Of a DNA stretch of 64,000 bases, positions 8,585 to 16,942 are shown piece by piece. A program made the position numbers and the translations under genes. Every line of letters begins with the position of its first letter. Within the stretch, counting starts at the first letter, position 1. Below the pieces are notes generated by a model. The model worked only from the letters and a program-made list of their open reading frames with translations, was not told the DNA's origin and searched no databases. The stretch lies in assembly GCA_963766935.1 (NCBI GenBank), contig CAVYBY010000012.1:1-64000 (forward strand). Reading direction: 5' to 3'. This DNA is from CAVYBY01 sp963766935. Its GTDB lineage: Bacteria > Actinomycetota > UBA4738 > HRBIN12.

Positions 8585-9078
8585 CCGGACCAACGGAGCT
8601 CCTCGACGATCGCATCCGCGACCCGTCCGGGGCTGCCGCTGCCGTCCACGACGTGCGCCGCAAACTCCCGGTAGAGCGGCTCGCGGGCCGCCAGCAGCTG
8701 CTCGAGATCGCCCTCCTCGCGGATCAGCGGGCGGTCGGCCGCCGGCCGAACCCGCTCGCGGAGCAACCCGATCGGGACATCGAGGAACACGACGGCGCCC
8801 GTGTTTCGCAGGGTGATTCGGTTCGCCGGCTCGAGAACGACGCCCCCGCCACAGGCCACGACCCCTGGGTCCTGCATGCCCGCTTTCATGAGCGCCTGAG
8901 CTTCCAGCGCGCGGAACCCGGCTTCCCCCTCGGCCGCGAAGATCTCGGGCACGCTCTTGCCGGTCGTCCGTTCGATCTCGAGGTCGAGGTCGAGGAACGG
9001 GACACCCAGCCTGGCCGCAAGCTCCTTGCCGACGACCGACTTCCCGGCTCCCGGCATCCCCACGAGGTACACGATCAC
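8581..9078 (-). CDS. aroK: Shikimate kinase
   Basis: AroK phosphorylates shikimate with ATP. It has 165 residues from GTG 9078, which overlaps the aroC stop (GTGA); an upstream in-frame extension lies inside aroC and is rejected. Walker A is GMPGAGKSVVGKELA at residues 8-22. Substrate contacts are FLDLDLEIE and ACGGGVV, and the lid region is RPAADRPLIREE. Length and motifs are typical of the NMP-kinase-like family. Confidence 0.94.
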   Translation of the reverse strand: MIVYLVGMPGAGKSVVGKELAARLGVPFLDLDLEIERTTGKSVPEIFAAEGEAGFRALEAQALMKAGMQDPGVVACGGGVVLEPANRITLRNTGAVVFLDVPIGLLRERVRPAADRPLIREEGDLEQLLAAREPLYREFAAHVVDGSGSPGRVADAIVEELRWSG

Positions 9079-10226
9079 GGCACGGTCTCCACGAAGTGCT
9101 CCAGGTTGCGCCTCGTCTCCGCGAGCGAGTCCCCGCCGAACTTCTCGAGCACCGCGTCGGCCAGCACGAACGCGACAACCGCCTCGCCAACCACCCCGCC
9201 GGCGGGAACCGCACACACGTCCGTGCGCTGTTTGATCGCCACGTTGGGCTCACCGGTCACGAGGTCGACCGTCGCGAGCGGCTTCGGGATCGTCGAGAAC
9301 GGCTTCATCGCCGCCCGCACTCGGATCGGCTGGCCCGTGGTCATGCCGCCCTCGATGCCACCCGCCCGAGCGGTCGCCCGGGCAACGCGTCCGCTCCGGA
9401 TCACGATCTCGTCGTGGGCCTTGGAGCCCCGGCGTCCCGCGGTGGCGAACCCGTCGCCGACCTCGACGCCTTTCACGGACTGGATGCTCATGAGCGCCGC
9501 AGCAAGCCGCGCATCCAGCTTTCGGTCCCAGTGAACGTGCGATCCGAGCCCGGGCGGGCATCCGTAGGCGAGCACCTCGAAGACGCCGCCCACCGTGTCC
9601 TGAGAAGCCATCGCGGCGTCGATCTCCCCCACCATCGCGAGTGCCGACGCGCCGTCGAGACAACGCACGGGCGAGGCGTCGATCGCCTCGAGGTCAAGAG
9701 GCTCGGGAAGGCGGCGAGAGGAGGTCTTCGCCCGGCCGATCCGTACCACGTGGGACAGCACTTCGATCCCGAGCTCGCCGAGGAACGCTTTGCAGCAGGC
9801 ACCAAGCGCGACCCGTGCGGCGGTCTCACGTGCGCTTGCCCGCTCGAGCACGTTGCGCACATCATCGAATCCGTACTTCAGCGCGCCCGCCAAATCGGCA
9901 TGCCCGGGACGCGGGCGCGTCAACCGGTCCGACGGGTCCATCTCGCCCTCCGCGCCCATGAGGTCCGCGTACTTCGACTCGAACTCCACGTTGGGGATCG
10001 TGAGCGCGATCGGGGACCCGAGCGTCCGGCCGTGCCGGATCCCCGCGAGGATCTCGACCGGGTCGGACTCGAGCTTCTGCCGGCCGCCGCGGCCGTAGCC
10101 GTGACGGCGCCGTTGGAGCTCGTCCATCACCCGTTTGCGCGTGACGGGAACGCCCGCGGGCAAGCCCTCGAGGATCGCCGCGAGCCCCCGCCCATGCGAT
10201 TCGCCGGCAGTCAGCATCCGAAGCAT
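9075..10226 (-). CDS. aroC: Chorismate synthase
   Basis: AroC makes chorismate from EPSP using reduced FMN. It shows MLTAGESHGRGLAAILEG at the N-terminus, RRRHGYGRGGRQKLESD and ILAGIRHGRTLGSPIAL, RASARETAARVALGA, and GGMTTGQPIRVRAAMKP. The ATG at 10226 (383 residues) is chosen because a TATGAT -10 hexamer ends exactly 7 bases before it, leaving no leader. An ATG at 10217 and a GTG at 10253 are also in frame, but the latter lies upstream of the hexamer. It heads the aroC-aroK-aroB-aroQ-pepQ-efp-nusB operon. Confidence 0.94.
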   Translation of the reverse strand: MLRMLTAGESHGRGLAAILEGLPAGVPVTRKRVMDELQRRRHGYGRGGRQKLESDPVEILAGIRHGRTLGSPIALTIPNVEFESKYADLMGAEGEMDPSDRLTRPRPGHADLAGALKYGFDDVRNVLERASARETAARVALGACCKAFLGELGIEVLSHVVRIGRAKTSSRRLPEPLDLEAIDASPVRCLDGASALAMVGEIDAAMASQDTVGGVFEVLAYGCPPGLGSHVHWDRKLDARLAAALMSIQSVKGVEVGDGFATAGRRGSKAHDEIVIRSGRVARATARAGGIEGGMTTGQPIRVRAAMKPFSTIPKPLATVDLVTGEPNVAIKQRTDVCAVPAGGVVGEAVVAFVLADAVLEKFGGDSLAETRRNLEHFVETVP

Positions 10227-10233
10227 GGACCCC

Positions 10234-10239
10234 ATCATA
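10234..10239 (-). promoter_or_regulatory. -10 element of the aroC operon (leaderless type)
   Basis: TATGAT lies 7 bases before the chosen aroC ATG, after the hairpin that closes the pilus genes. Transcription starting 6-7 bases after the hexamer would begin at or next to the start codon. No strong ribosome binding site is present. Confidence 0.6.
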
Positions 10240-10273
10240 TGGGCCGGTTCCACCGGGCCTGAGGCGGGAGTGG

Positions 10274-10301
10274 GGCGGGGGCGGCTTTCGCCGCCCCCGC
10301 C
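10274..10301 (-). terminator. GC-rich hairpin after the pilus operon
   Basis: A perfect 12-bp stem (GGCGGGGGCGGC / GCCGCCCCCGCC) with a GAAA tetraloop on the minus strand lies 46 bases after the pilP-like stop. There is no U-run, so termination may be partial or factor-assisted, or it may protect the mRNA end. It separates the pilus genes from the aroC promoter. Confidence 0.6.
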
Positions 10302-10346
10302 GTACCGGCGACCGCTCCCCCCGTGGGCGGACCGCCGGAGCCTTGC

Positions 10347-10914
10347 TTATTTCGGCGACTGCGACCGCAGTGTCGCGGACTCGCCGCCGAACAGGATCGT
10401 CGCGTAGTCGCCCGACACGGATTGCAAGGTGAAGTCGCCGGCCGCGAACGTGTGGCCCTCGATCACCGTGTAGGCGGTGCCGTCAACCTCCACCTGCGCC
10501 ATCTCGGTGCCGTTGCGGATGAACGTATCGAGAAGGACCACCGTGTGGCCGCCGAGCACGGCTCGCGAGGGGTTCGCTCCGTTCGAGCTCTGGGTCGACG
10601 TCGGCGGTCGTCGTCGACGTGCTGGTCGACGTGCTGGTCGACGTGCTGCCCGTGCTGGTGCTCGTCGTGGTCGACCCAAAGATCGGTGGCTTCGAGAAGG
10701 GATCCCGGCCGCTCGCTGGGACCGGGGGCGGCGGGGTCGGGCTCGGAGAGAGGCTCGGCGAACCGGAGCTCGTGGTCACCGGAGGCAGCGGACCCAGGGC
10801 CTCGCCGCCCCCACCGCCGCCCACGACCTTCAGGAGCAGGACGATGACGAGCAGACCCCCGGCGATGCCGCCGCCGATCTTGAGAGTCCGGCGATCCCGC
10901 TCCGAAATCGGCAT
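10347..10914 (-). pseudogene. PilP-like pilus assembly protein, interrupted by a frameshift in a Ser/Thr repeat
   Basis: The frame opens with ATG 10914, two bases after the pilO stop: MPISERDRRTLKIGGG, a membrane helix (about residues 15-30), a Pro/Ser linker, DPFSKPPIF and a Ser/Thr tract. It then runs into noise, while the neighbouring frame continues with AVLGGHTVVLLDTFIRNG and IEGHTFAAGDFTLQSVSGDY to a stop at 10347. The second half looks like the beta domain of PilP, a small protein that contacts PilN/PilO. One extra base (or two missing) near 10596-10680, inside a CGACGTGCTGGT-like repeat, would explain it. Sequencing error, a true mutation and a programmed shift all remain possible. 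Whole, it would be about 188 residues. Confidence 0.7.
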
Positions 10915-10916
10915 GA

Positions 10917-11531
10917 TCAGCCCCCTGTGGCGCCGACGCCGGTGTTGGTCGTCGGCCCGGGACTCGACCCGGGGCCGGAGCTCGCGTCCTGCGTGTACAC
11001 GGTCACGGTGATCTGCAACGTCAGGACCGGGCTGGACGAAGTGACGTCCGAATCCGAGGCGAGCCCAAGGGTCAGGCTCGTCACCTTGGCGGCACGCGGC
11101 AGGGTCTCGACCTTCGAAAGGAAGTTGACCAATTCGAAGTAGGTCCCGTCGACGGAGAGCGCGATGTCGATCGAGCTGAGGCCAGTGACCGGATCGAACA
11201 GCGGCTGGCCGGGGGCAATCTGCGTCAGCACGACGGCCGTGTCGGTGGCTGCGTTCGTCAGCAGAAGCAGAACGCCCTGCGGGTCGGCGGTCTGCGGGAT
11301 CTTCTGGTCGACATCGTTGATCGTCGAGCGCGACGCGTCGCGATCGTCCCGAGCTTGGTTCAGCGCAGCCACCTCGCCCTGCAAGACCTGCTGCTGAGCT
11401 TCCACATCCGCGAGCTGGGCGCGAGCCGCGCTGACGCTGTGCATCTTCGGCAAGAGCACCACCAGGGTGACGAGGATGCACACCGCAAGAACCCCGACGC
11501 CCGCAATGATCGGTGCCCGGCGACCCGTCAT
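10917..11531 (-). CDS. pilO: Type IV pilus inner-membrane protein PilO
   Basis: PilO pairs with PilN in the platform that links the cytoplasmic PilM ring to the outer parts of the pilus machine. The start is ATG 11531, overlapping the pilN stop (ATGA), for 204 residues. There is one membrane helix (about 7-28), a coiled-coil stretch rich in Ala/Gln (VSAARAQLADVEAQQQ), and a ferredoxin-like domain with YFELVNFLSKVETLPRAAKV, the usual PilO signature. The tail is Gly/Ser/Pro-rich. Confidence 0.87.
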   Translation of the reverse strand: MTGRRAPIIAGVGVLAVCILVTLVVLLPKMHSVSAARAQLADVEAQQQVLQGEVAALNQARDDRDASRSTINDVDQKIPQTADPQGVLLLLTNAATDTAVVLTQIAPGQPLFDPVTGLSSIDIALSVDGTYFELVNFLSKVETLPRAAKVTSLTLGLASDSDVTSSSPVLTLQITVTVYTQDASSGPGSSPGPTTNTGVGATGG

Positions 11532-12211
11532 GACGCCGTCCCCGGCGTTCCGGATGTTCCCACTGCCCCGGTCACGCCGCTCTGGGAGGCCCGTAATCCC
11601 CGTTCCGTGACGACGGCGTTCGTCAGGTCGGCGCTGCTCGTGAAGTTCTCGGTGACGACGCCGTCCTGATCGGTGCGGTCCACCGTGGTCACCCAGGAGT
11701 TGACCCAGCCCTTGACCATTTCGAGATTTGTGAGCCACGAGGTGATGGTCGGGACCGTGTCGGCGCCGCCACTGGCAGTGATGGAGCCGACGAACACGGT
11801 CGGGGTCGTCGGCGTCGCGGCCCCGGTCGCGTCGGTGGGCGCCACGTTCAGCTGCACGCTCAGATCGGTGAGGTATTCATTGGTCGGGATCTCGCGCGAC
11901 AGGTCCATGAGCAGGCCCGAGAACGACACCTCGTTCGCATACGCCTGGTCGAGCAGTGCCTGCTTCGCCTGGGCGCGGCCCTGAAGGTCCTTGAACTTCT
12001 GGAGATCGGCGATCTGTGTTTGCAGCTGTGCATTGGTGCTTTCCTGCTGCGCGATGTCGTCGTTCACGCCGCTCACCGTCCCGAACTGGAGCGCGTAGAA
12101 CGCGAGGATCACTGCGAGGATCACCCCGCCGCCGGCCACAACCAGCAGTGCCATTCGCCGGCTCTGCTGCCGCTGGCGGATGTCCGGGGGGAGCAGGTTG
12201 ACTTGGCTCAC
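11528..12211 (-). CDS. pilN: Type IV pilus assembly protein PilN
   Basis: PilN binds PilM through its cytoplasmic tip and PilO through its membrane-external domain. The N-terminus is MSQVNLLPPDIRQRQQSRR, containing the NLLP motif that docks into PilM. A membrane helix (about 20-42), a coiled coil and a C-terminal domain with Thr/Ala-rich stretches follow. The total of 227 residues is slightly longer than proteobacterial PilN. It overlaps pilM and pilO by 4 bases each. Confidence 0.9.
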   Translation of the reverse strand: MSQVNLLPPDIRQRQQSRRMALLVVAGGGVILAVILAFYALQFGTVSGVNDDIAQQESTNAQLQTQIADLQKFKDLQGRAQAKQALLDQAYANEVSFSGLLMDLSREIPTNEYLTDLSVQLNVAPTDATGAATPTTPTVFVGSITASGGADTVPTITSWLTNLEMVKGWVNSWVTTVDRTDQDGVVTENFTSSADLTNAVVTERGLRASQSGVTGAVGTSGTPGTAS

Positions 12212-13269
12212 GTACGCCCTCCGGGGATCGCGAGCCCGATGGCCGCCGCCAGCTCCTGCTCGGCGACGGCGTCGGCGTCGCCTGCGGGCGGCAGCTGGGA
12301 ACGGGCGCGCTGGAACACCTGCGCGGACTCGACCGCGGCGGGGATCCGCTCGTTCATCAGGTCCAGCAGGCCGTGCAGCCGCGACCCACCGCCCGTCACC
12401 ACGAGCCGCGCGATCTGCCCCCCGCGAACCTGCGCCGTGTAGAACTCGAGCGACGAACGGACCTCGTCCACGAACGCTCCGGCACGATCGATCGCGACGG
12501 CGAGCACCTCTTCGTGCGTCGGGAGGTTCTCGACACCCGCGACCGCCTCGCCGCGCTTCAGCCGCTCGGCCACATCGTCGTCGACGCCCAGGCTCCGGGC
12601 GATCGCGAGCGTGATGTCGCGGCCGCCCGACGGCAGCACCCGGACGAACCTCGTCGTGCCGGTGTGATGGACGACGATGTTGGTGACGTGGCTGCCGATG
12701 TCGACGACCGCCTCGTCACCCGTCTCCTCGAGATCCATCCCTTGTCCGGTCGTCCCGACCGAACGGACGAGCGCGAACGGAAGCAGGTCGAGTCCGAGCG
12801 GCTCGAGCTTGGCACCGAGCACCGCCGACACCATCGTGTCGATCATCTGCCGCTGCGCCGCCACAAGGAGCAACCGGAGCATCCGGCGGTCCTCCTGCTG
12901 GAACTCCTCGATGAGGTCGTAGTCGAGAACGGCCTCATCCACGGGCATGGGGATGAGCTCTTGGACCTGGAACCCGAGCGAGGCGCGGAGCTCCTTCTCG
13001 GGGAGCCACGGCAGGGCGATCTCGCGGACGACCACGCGCTGGTTGCCGACACCGCAATACACCTGGCGGCCCCGGAACTTGCCCCGGTGCCACAAGGCCT
13101 TGATGCCCTCGGCGACCGCCGGCCCGTCGCGGACCTCTCCGTTTTCGACCGCGCCGGCCGGCAGCGGAGCCTCGGCCGCCTTGATCACGGTGGGCGTGGC
13201 TCCGCCGGAGAGCTCCACCGCGCGAACGGCGGAGGAACCGATGTCGAGGCCGATCCTCGTCTTCGCCAT
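12208..13269 (-). CDS. pilM: Type IV pilus assembly ATPase-like protein PilM
   Basis: PilM is an actin/FtsA-like cytoplasmic protein that binds the PilN tail. The 353-residue protein has the phosphate-1 motif IGLDIGSSAVRAVELSGG, VVDIGSHVTNIVVHHTG (phosphate-2), and VVTGGGSRLHGLLDLMNE (adenosine). The segment ELRASLGFQVQELIPMPVDE is typical of the family. It is the first of pilM-N-O-P. The 309-base stretch upstream probably carries the promoter. Confidence 0.92.
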   Translation of the reverse strand: MAKTRIGLDIGSSAVRAVELSGGATPTVIKAAEAPLPAGAVENGEVRDGPAVAEGIKALWHRGKFRGRQVYCGVGNQRVVVREIALPWLPEKELRASLGFQVQELIPMPVDEAVLDYDLIEEFQQEDRRMLRLLLVAAQRQMIDTMVSAVLGAKLEPLGLDLLPFALVRSVGTTGQGMDLEETGDEAVVDIGSHVTNIVVHHTGTTRFVRVLPSGGRDITLAIARSLGVDDDVAERLKRGEAVAGVENLPTHEEVLAVAIDRAGAFVDEVRSSLEFYTAQVRGGQIARLVVTGGGSRLHGLLDLMNERIPAAVESAQVFQRARSQLPPAGDADAVAEQELAAAIGLAIPGGRT

Positions 13270-13578
13270 CGACCGTTACCCCCGCTCCGGATGCGAGCCC
13301 GGTCCCGGTCGGCCGGACATCGCTCGCCCGGCCGCGAACGAACGGGAGCCGCGACCCTTCGTGATCCGGTGCTGCCCGGTCACGGAAGCCCGCGGCTCTA
13401 CCCTCACCATCTTCGACTCTGTCGTGTCACACGCCGTCACCCCGGGGAAGCACGTAGACACGGTGTGTGCGGGACCGTTCCGGTCCCGCCGAGCAGAGTT
13501 ACGAAACACCCGCCCCTACCCCGAGTCAAACACCTGCGCCACATTCCTTATCGGGCGTACAGGTTCCAAGGGAGCAGG
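13270..13578 (-). other. 309-base non-coding stretch upstream of pilM
   Basis: No convincing gene is seen. It holds a perfect 8-bp hairpin (13469-13489; GCGGGACC / GGTCCCGC, 5-base loop) and a TTGACT sequence (13529-13524) reading toward pilM without a good -10 at the right distance. The hairpin could end the pilA-pilD transcript or be part of a structured pilM leader. I do not recognise a known riboswitch. Confidence 0.5.
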
Positions 13579-14355
13579 TCAGTGAAGAGATCGCAGATAC
13601 CAGTCGGCGATCCGCTCGCCCCACAGAACCGCAGCCACGGCACCGCCGGCGAGGTAGGGCCCGAAAGGGATGGCGCTCTTGCGGCCCCGCCCGGACAGGA
13701 GCGCCACGATCCCTCCGAGGCCCCCGGCCACGATCGCCACGCCCGCGGCGACCCCGACGAAGCGAAGGCCGAGCGAGCCGCAGACGATCCCGATCAACGC
13801 GGCCAGCTTGACGTCGCCCATACCGAGACCGCGTGGTGCGATGAGCGCCACGATCAAGAACCCGCCGCCGTAGATCGCCGCGCCCGCGAGCCCCCGAAGC
13901 GGGTCGAGCGGCGGGTCGAGCAGGAGACCGAGAGGGACCGCCACGGCGAACACGGCGAGGGCCGGATAGGTGATCCGGTTCGGAATGAGGTGCAGGCGGA
14001 GGTCGATCGCCGCCAGGGCGAGCATGACGGCCACGAAGGCCGACATCCCCGCGGCGAGCGGGAGCGAGGAGTAGACCCGGGCGACCGCGACGAACAGAAC
14101 CGCCGTCAGCGTCTCGAGCAACGGATAGAAGGCCGGGATCGGATCGCCGCACGAACGGCAGCGCCCTCGCAGCAGCAGATACGAGATCACCGGCACGTTG
14201 TCTCGATCGGCGATCGCCGCGCCGCAGCTCGGGCACCGGGACCTGGGAGCGATCACGGACTGCTTCTGAGGAACGCGGTCGACGACCACGGTCAGGAAGC
14301 TTCCGACCGCCAGACCGACGACGGCCGCCACGATCGATCGGAGCGTCGCGTCCAC
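13579..14355 (-). CDS. pilD: Prepilin peptidase / N-methyltransferase
   Basis: PilD cleaves the prepilin leader after Gly and methylates the new N-terminus. The 258-residue membrane protein starts at GTG 14355. It has the N-terminal methyltransferase domain with two CxxC pairs (CPSC and CRSC) and PAFYPLLE. The aspartate protease part has the catalytic Asp residues in AIDLRLHLIPN and GMGDVKLAALIG. About seven or eight hydrophobic helices can be seen. It probably processes the PilA, PilV-like and PilW-like proteins encoded just upstream. Confidence 0.94.
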   Translation of the reverse strand: MDATLRSIVAAVVGLAVGSFLTVVVDRVPQKQSVIAPRSRCPSCGAAIADRDNVPVISYLLLRGRCRSCGDPIPAFYPLLETLTAVLFVAVARVYSSLPLAAGMSAFVAVMLALAAIDLRLHLIPNRITYPALAVFAVAVPLGLLLDPPLDPLRGLAGAAIYGGGFLIVALIAPRGLGMGDVKLAALIGIVCGSLGLRFVGVAAGVAIVAGGLGGIVALLSGRGRKSAIPFGPYLAGGAVAAVLWGERIADWYLRSLH

Positions 14356-14377
14356 GGCGCGCCGATCCTAGCCCGAA

Positions 14378-16138
14378 CTAGGCTGCGTTCCAGGCGAACG
14401 CGACAGGAGTCTTCTCGATCCAGGTCACGATCTGCCATGCCGCCGCGATCGGGTTCAGGAACCGAGGCGGCGACTGGTACTTCAGGCGCTGGTCGTAGTT
14501 GTAGTCCTTGCCGTAGCCCGTGGTACTCACGGTCCCGACCGCACCTCGGTACTTCTGCGCGAGGGCCCCGACCAGGTGGATGTCCCCGAGGGGGTTGTCT
14601 TGGCCCAGCGTGTAGTTCTGCACTGTGAACGAGTGCTGGACGGACAGGATGGCACCGTAGATGGTCGGATCCCGGAAGGCCGTCGTGGCGCTCGAGGATG
14701 CCGCGTAGTTCCTCAGGTTGCAGTAGTTCTGGACGAAGCTCCCGTCGCACACACCCGTCGTCGTCCCGTTAGGCGCGACCGGGTGGTAGATCTCGACATT
14801 GTTGTTCGCGACCAGCCCCAGCAGGTCGGTCCCCCCGGTCCCGCCCTGATACGTGACGTTCCCGATCACCTCGATGTTGTTCTCCGCCGCGATCGTCACG
14901 CGCCCCTTCAGCGTCCCCTTCAGGAAGACGTCGCCGTCGGTGCACCCATACGACGTGACGTCGTAGCGCTGCGGGTAGCCGAGGGGGTGCTGGACCGTCG
15001 AGAACCCGCCGATCTGCGTCGACGTGATGCACCCGCTCGTGTAGTTCGGGTCGCTGCTGCTCGACGGCACGCTCTGCACGTAGATCACGCCGTTGGTGGG
15101 CAGGGGTCTGTTCGAGCCGGGCTGGCAGTTGTTGGGACTGGCCGGCCACTTCGTGAACGGACTCACCACCGTCATCGTTCCGCTCGAGTTCAAGGTGATC
15201 GACGTCGGGCCGGTGAACAAACACCCGACCCCCCCGAGCGTGGCATCGGCATCGGCCCTGAGGGCGATGTTGCTCGGCGGCATCGTGAGCGGCGCGTGGT
15301 AGCTGGGGTCGCCCGGCGAGAACGACGGGTTGGAGTTGCTGCACCCCGTGAAGTACCGGTTGCCCGTGGTGTTCCAGCTGTCCGAGGCCGTGCTCGCGAA
15401 GGTCGGGCTGCCGCAGATCGCGATCGCGTCGTTCGTGTGGACGGGCCCGTTCAGCGTGTCGGCCGAGGCGAAGTAGATGTCCGTGCAGTAGCGTCCGTTG
15501 CTGTCGCTGTCGCCCGGGAAGTCCGTCCGGCCGTTGATGTCGCGCCCCTCGTAGTAGTGCTTGGCGCAATACGTCTGGGCGTCGGCCGGCGAGTAGTAGT
15601 CGCCAGAGTCGTAGGTCGCGGGATCCTTCGTCTCGTAGTCGGTGAAGTACTGGTAATCGAGAAACGAGGCGCGGCGAAGCGTCGCCTGGATCGAACGAGT
15701 CGCTCCGCTCCCGACGCACGCCGATCCGCTCACCCGTGTGCATGCACGGCCCGTCGACGTGAGGATGATCGCGCCCTGACTCGTGATGTTGCCCAAGTCG
15801 ACCGAGTAGCGAAACGACGTTCCGGGCGGGACATTGGGGCCGGGTACGGACTTCCACGAGGTGAACGGCGACGTGGCGGTCGTATCACCGGGCGGCAGGC
15901 TCGTGGCCGAGTAGGTGTAGTACTGGACGTTCTGGTTCAGCCGGAACACGTAATCGTCGAGCCCTGCTTCGGCCGCGGCGAGCGCCGCGTTCCAGTCTTG
16001 GTCGTGTCGCGACAGCGGCAATGAGCCGACGGCATACGACATCGTGCCGGCAACCACCAGGAGGAGAACGAACGTGATCAACAGCACGGTCACCATGGCC
16101 ACGCCGTCTTCGTTTCGCAGTCGCAGTCGCAGCTTCAT
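14378..16138 (-). CDS. PilX-like large pilus-associated protein
   Basis: The 586-residue protein begins with a prepilin-like segment, EDGVAMVTVLLITFVLLLVV (residues 10-29): a Gly followed by a hydrophobic helix without Glu at +5. That is the pattern of PilX-type accessory prepilins. The long body is rich in Ser, Thr, Tyr and Gly with about a dozen Cys, and contains ADTLNGPVHTND and NIEVIGNVTYQGG, which look like repeated beta-helix rungs. It lies between pilW-like and pilD in the pilus operon. It is probably displayed at the pilus tip or surface; the body has no function I recognise. Confidence 0.7.
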   Translation of the reverse strand: MKLRLRLRNEDGVAMVTVLLITFVLLLVVAGTMSYAVGSLPLSRHDQDWNAALAAAEAGLDDYVFRLNQNVQYYTYSATSLPPGDTTATSPFTSWKSVPGPNVPPGTSFRYSVDLGNITSQGAIILTSTGRACTRVSGSACVGSGATRSIQATLRRASFLDYQYFTDYETKDPATYDSGDYYSPADAQTYCAKHYYEGRDINGRTDFPGDSDSNGRYCTDIYFASADTLNGPVHTNDAIAICGSPTFASTASDSWNTTGNRYFTGCSNSNPSFSPGDPSYHAPLTMPPSNIALRADADATLGGVGCLFTGPTSITLNSSGTMTVVSPFTKWPASPNNCQPGSNRPLPTNGVIYVQSVPSSSSDPNYTSGCITSTQIGGFSTVQHPLGYPQRYDVTSYGCTDGDVFLKGTLKGRVTIAAENNIEVIGNVTYQGGTGGTDLLGLVANNNVEIYHPVAPNGTTTGVCDGSFVQNYCNLRNYAASSSATTAFRDPTIYGAILSVQHSFTVQNYTLGQDNPLGDIHLVGALAQKYRGAVGTVSTTGYGKDYNYDQRLKYQSPPRFLNPIAAAWQIVTWIEKTPVAFAWNAA

Positions 16139-16150
16139 CGATCGTTCACC

Positions 16151-16942
16151 TCAAGAAGAGTCGGCGGGGTTGTAGTAGACGTTGGGCAGCCTGGTTCGGT
16201 TGACGATGGTCGTGGCAGGGATGTTCGGGCTCGTGCTCTCGTTCACCGAGAGCGAGATGCCGATGGCGTTGACCAGCAGGCGATCCGTCGCGGTCAGGGG
16301 TACCGATCCCGAGGCGAAGGCCGCGGGCGTGCCGGAGCCGTCGTCGTAGTAGTAGGTGAAGATGGTCGTCGCGCTCGAGATCGACTTCGCCACGACCCGG
16401 GTCGTGTAGCTCCCCGAGTACACACAGGCGGGCGGCGTCCCGCCGGCCTGCGCCGCGAGGACTTGCTCCTTCACCTGCGTCGGATTGCTCGAGGTGTCGA
16501 GGAACAGATGCACGATGCTCGGGCACGGATCCGGACTCGTGGTGTTGAGGTTGAGGTTCGCGTAGAACCAGACCTCGGTCGCGCCGGCGTAGGGCGGCGC
16601 GGTTCCATTGCCGGTTCCGGGTGCGGGCGCGGTGGGCAGACCCTGCGAAGTCGAGCCGACGTCGAAGGGCGCCGTCGTCGAGGAGAGCCGCGTCGCCGTC
16701 CGGATGTCCTTGCTCGCGATGTCCATCAGCAGCCGGGCGCCTTCGAGGTTCTGAAGCCGGAGCCGGTCCCCCGTTGCCGCCTGCTGAAGCGAGACGAAGC
16801 TCTTCGTCGTGAACGCGAGCACGAGGCTGAGGATGGAGACCGTGATGACGAGCTCGACGAGGCTCACCCCCTCTTCGCGGTCGAACCGCGAGCGAAGCCG
16901 GGCCGGCCAACCGAGGATGCCGAGGGTGTGTCGCCGCCTCAC
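16151..16942 (-). CDS. PilW-like prepilin
   Basis: This 263-residue protein has a class III signal. FDREEG precedes VSLVELVITVSILSLVLAFT, with Glu at +5 after the cleaved Gly, at about residues 18-43. The body contains a PilW-like stretch (RLQNLEGARLLMDIASKDIRTATR) and two Cys. The GTG at 16942 overlaps the stop of the preceding prepilin gene (GTGA); longer frames upstream are shadows. It is probably a minor pilin that primes assembly with its neighbours. Confidence 0.8.
   Translation of the reverse strand: MRRRHTLGILGWPARLRSRFDREEGVSLVELVITVSILSLVLAFTTKSFVSLQQAATGDRLRLQNLEGARLLMDIASKDIRTATRLSSTTAPFDVGSTSQGLPTAPAPGTGNGTAPPYAGATEVWFYANLNLNTTSPDPCPSIVHLFLDTSSNPTQVKEQVLAAQAGGTPPACVYSGSYTTRVVAKSISSATTIFTYYYDDGSGTPAAFASGSVPLTATDRLLVNAIGISLSVNESTSPNIPATTIVNRTRLPNVYYNPADSS

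Noticed and set aside
13270..13578. Cyclic di-GMP riboswitch upstream of pilM
   Set aside because: The conserved GGGCAAACC-type core of the class I switch is absent, and the paired regions do not match class I or II layouts.
12373..14628. A 751-codon plus-strand open frame opposite pilM and pilD
   Set aside because: It is antisense to genes with clear family motifs and crosses the pilM upstream gap. The composition is typical of a shadow frame.
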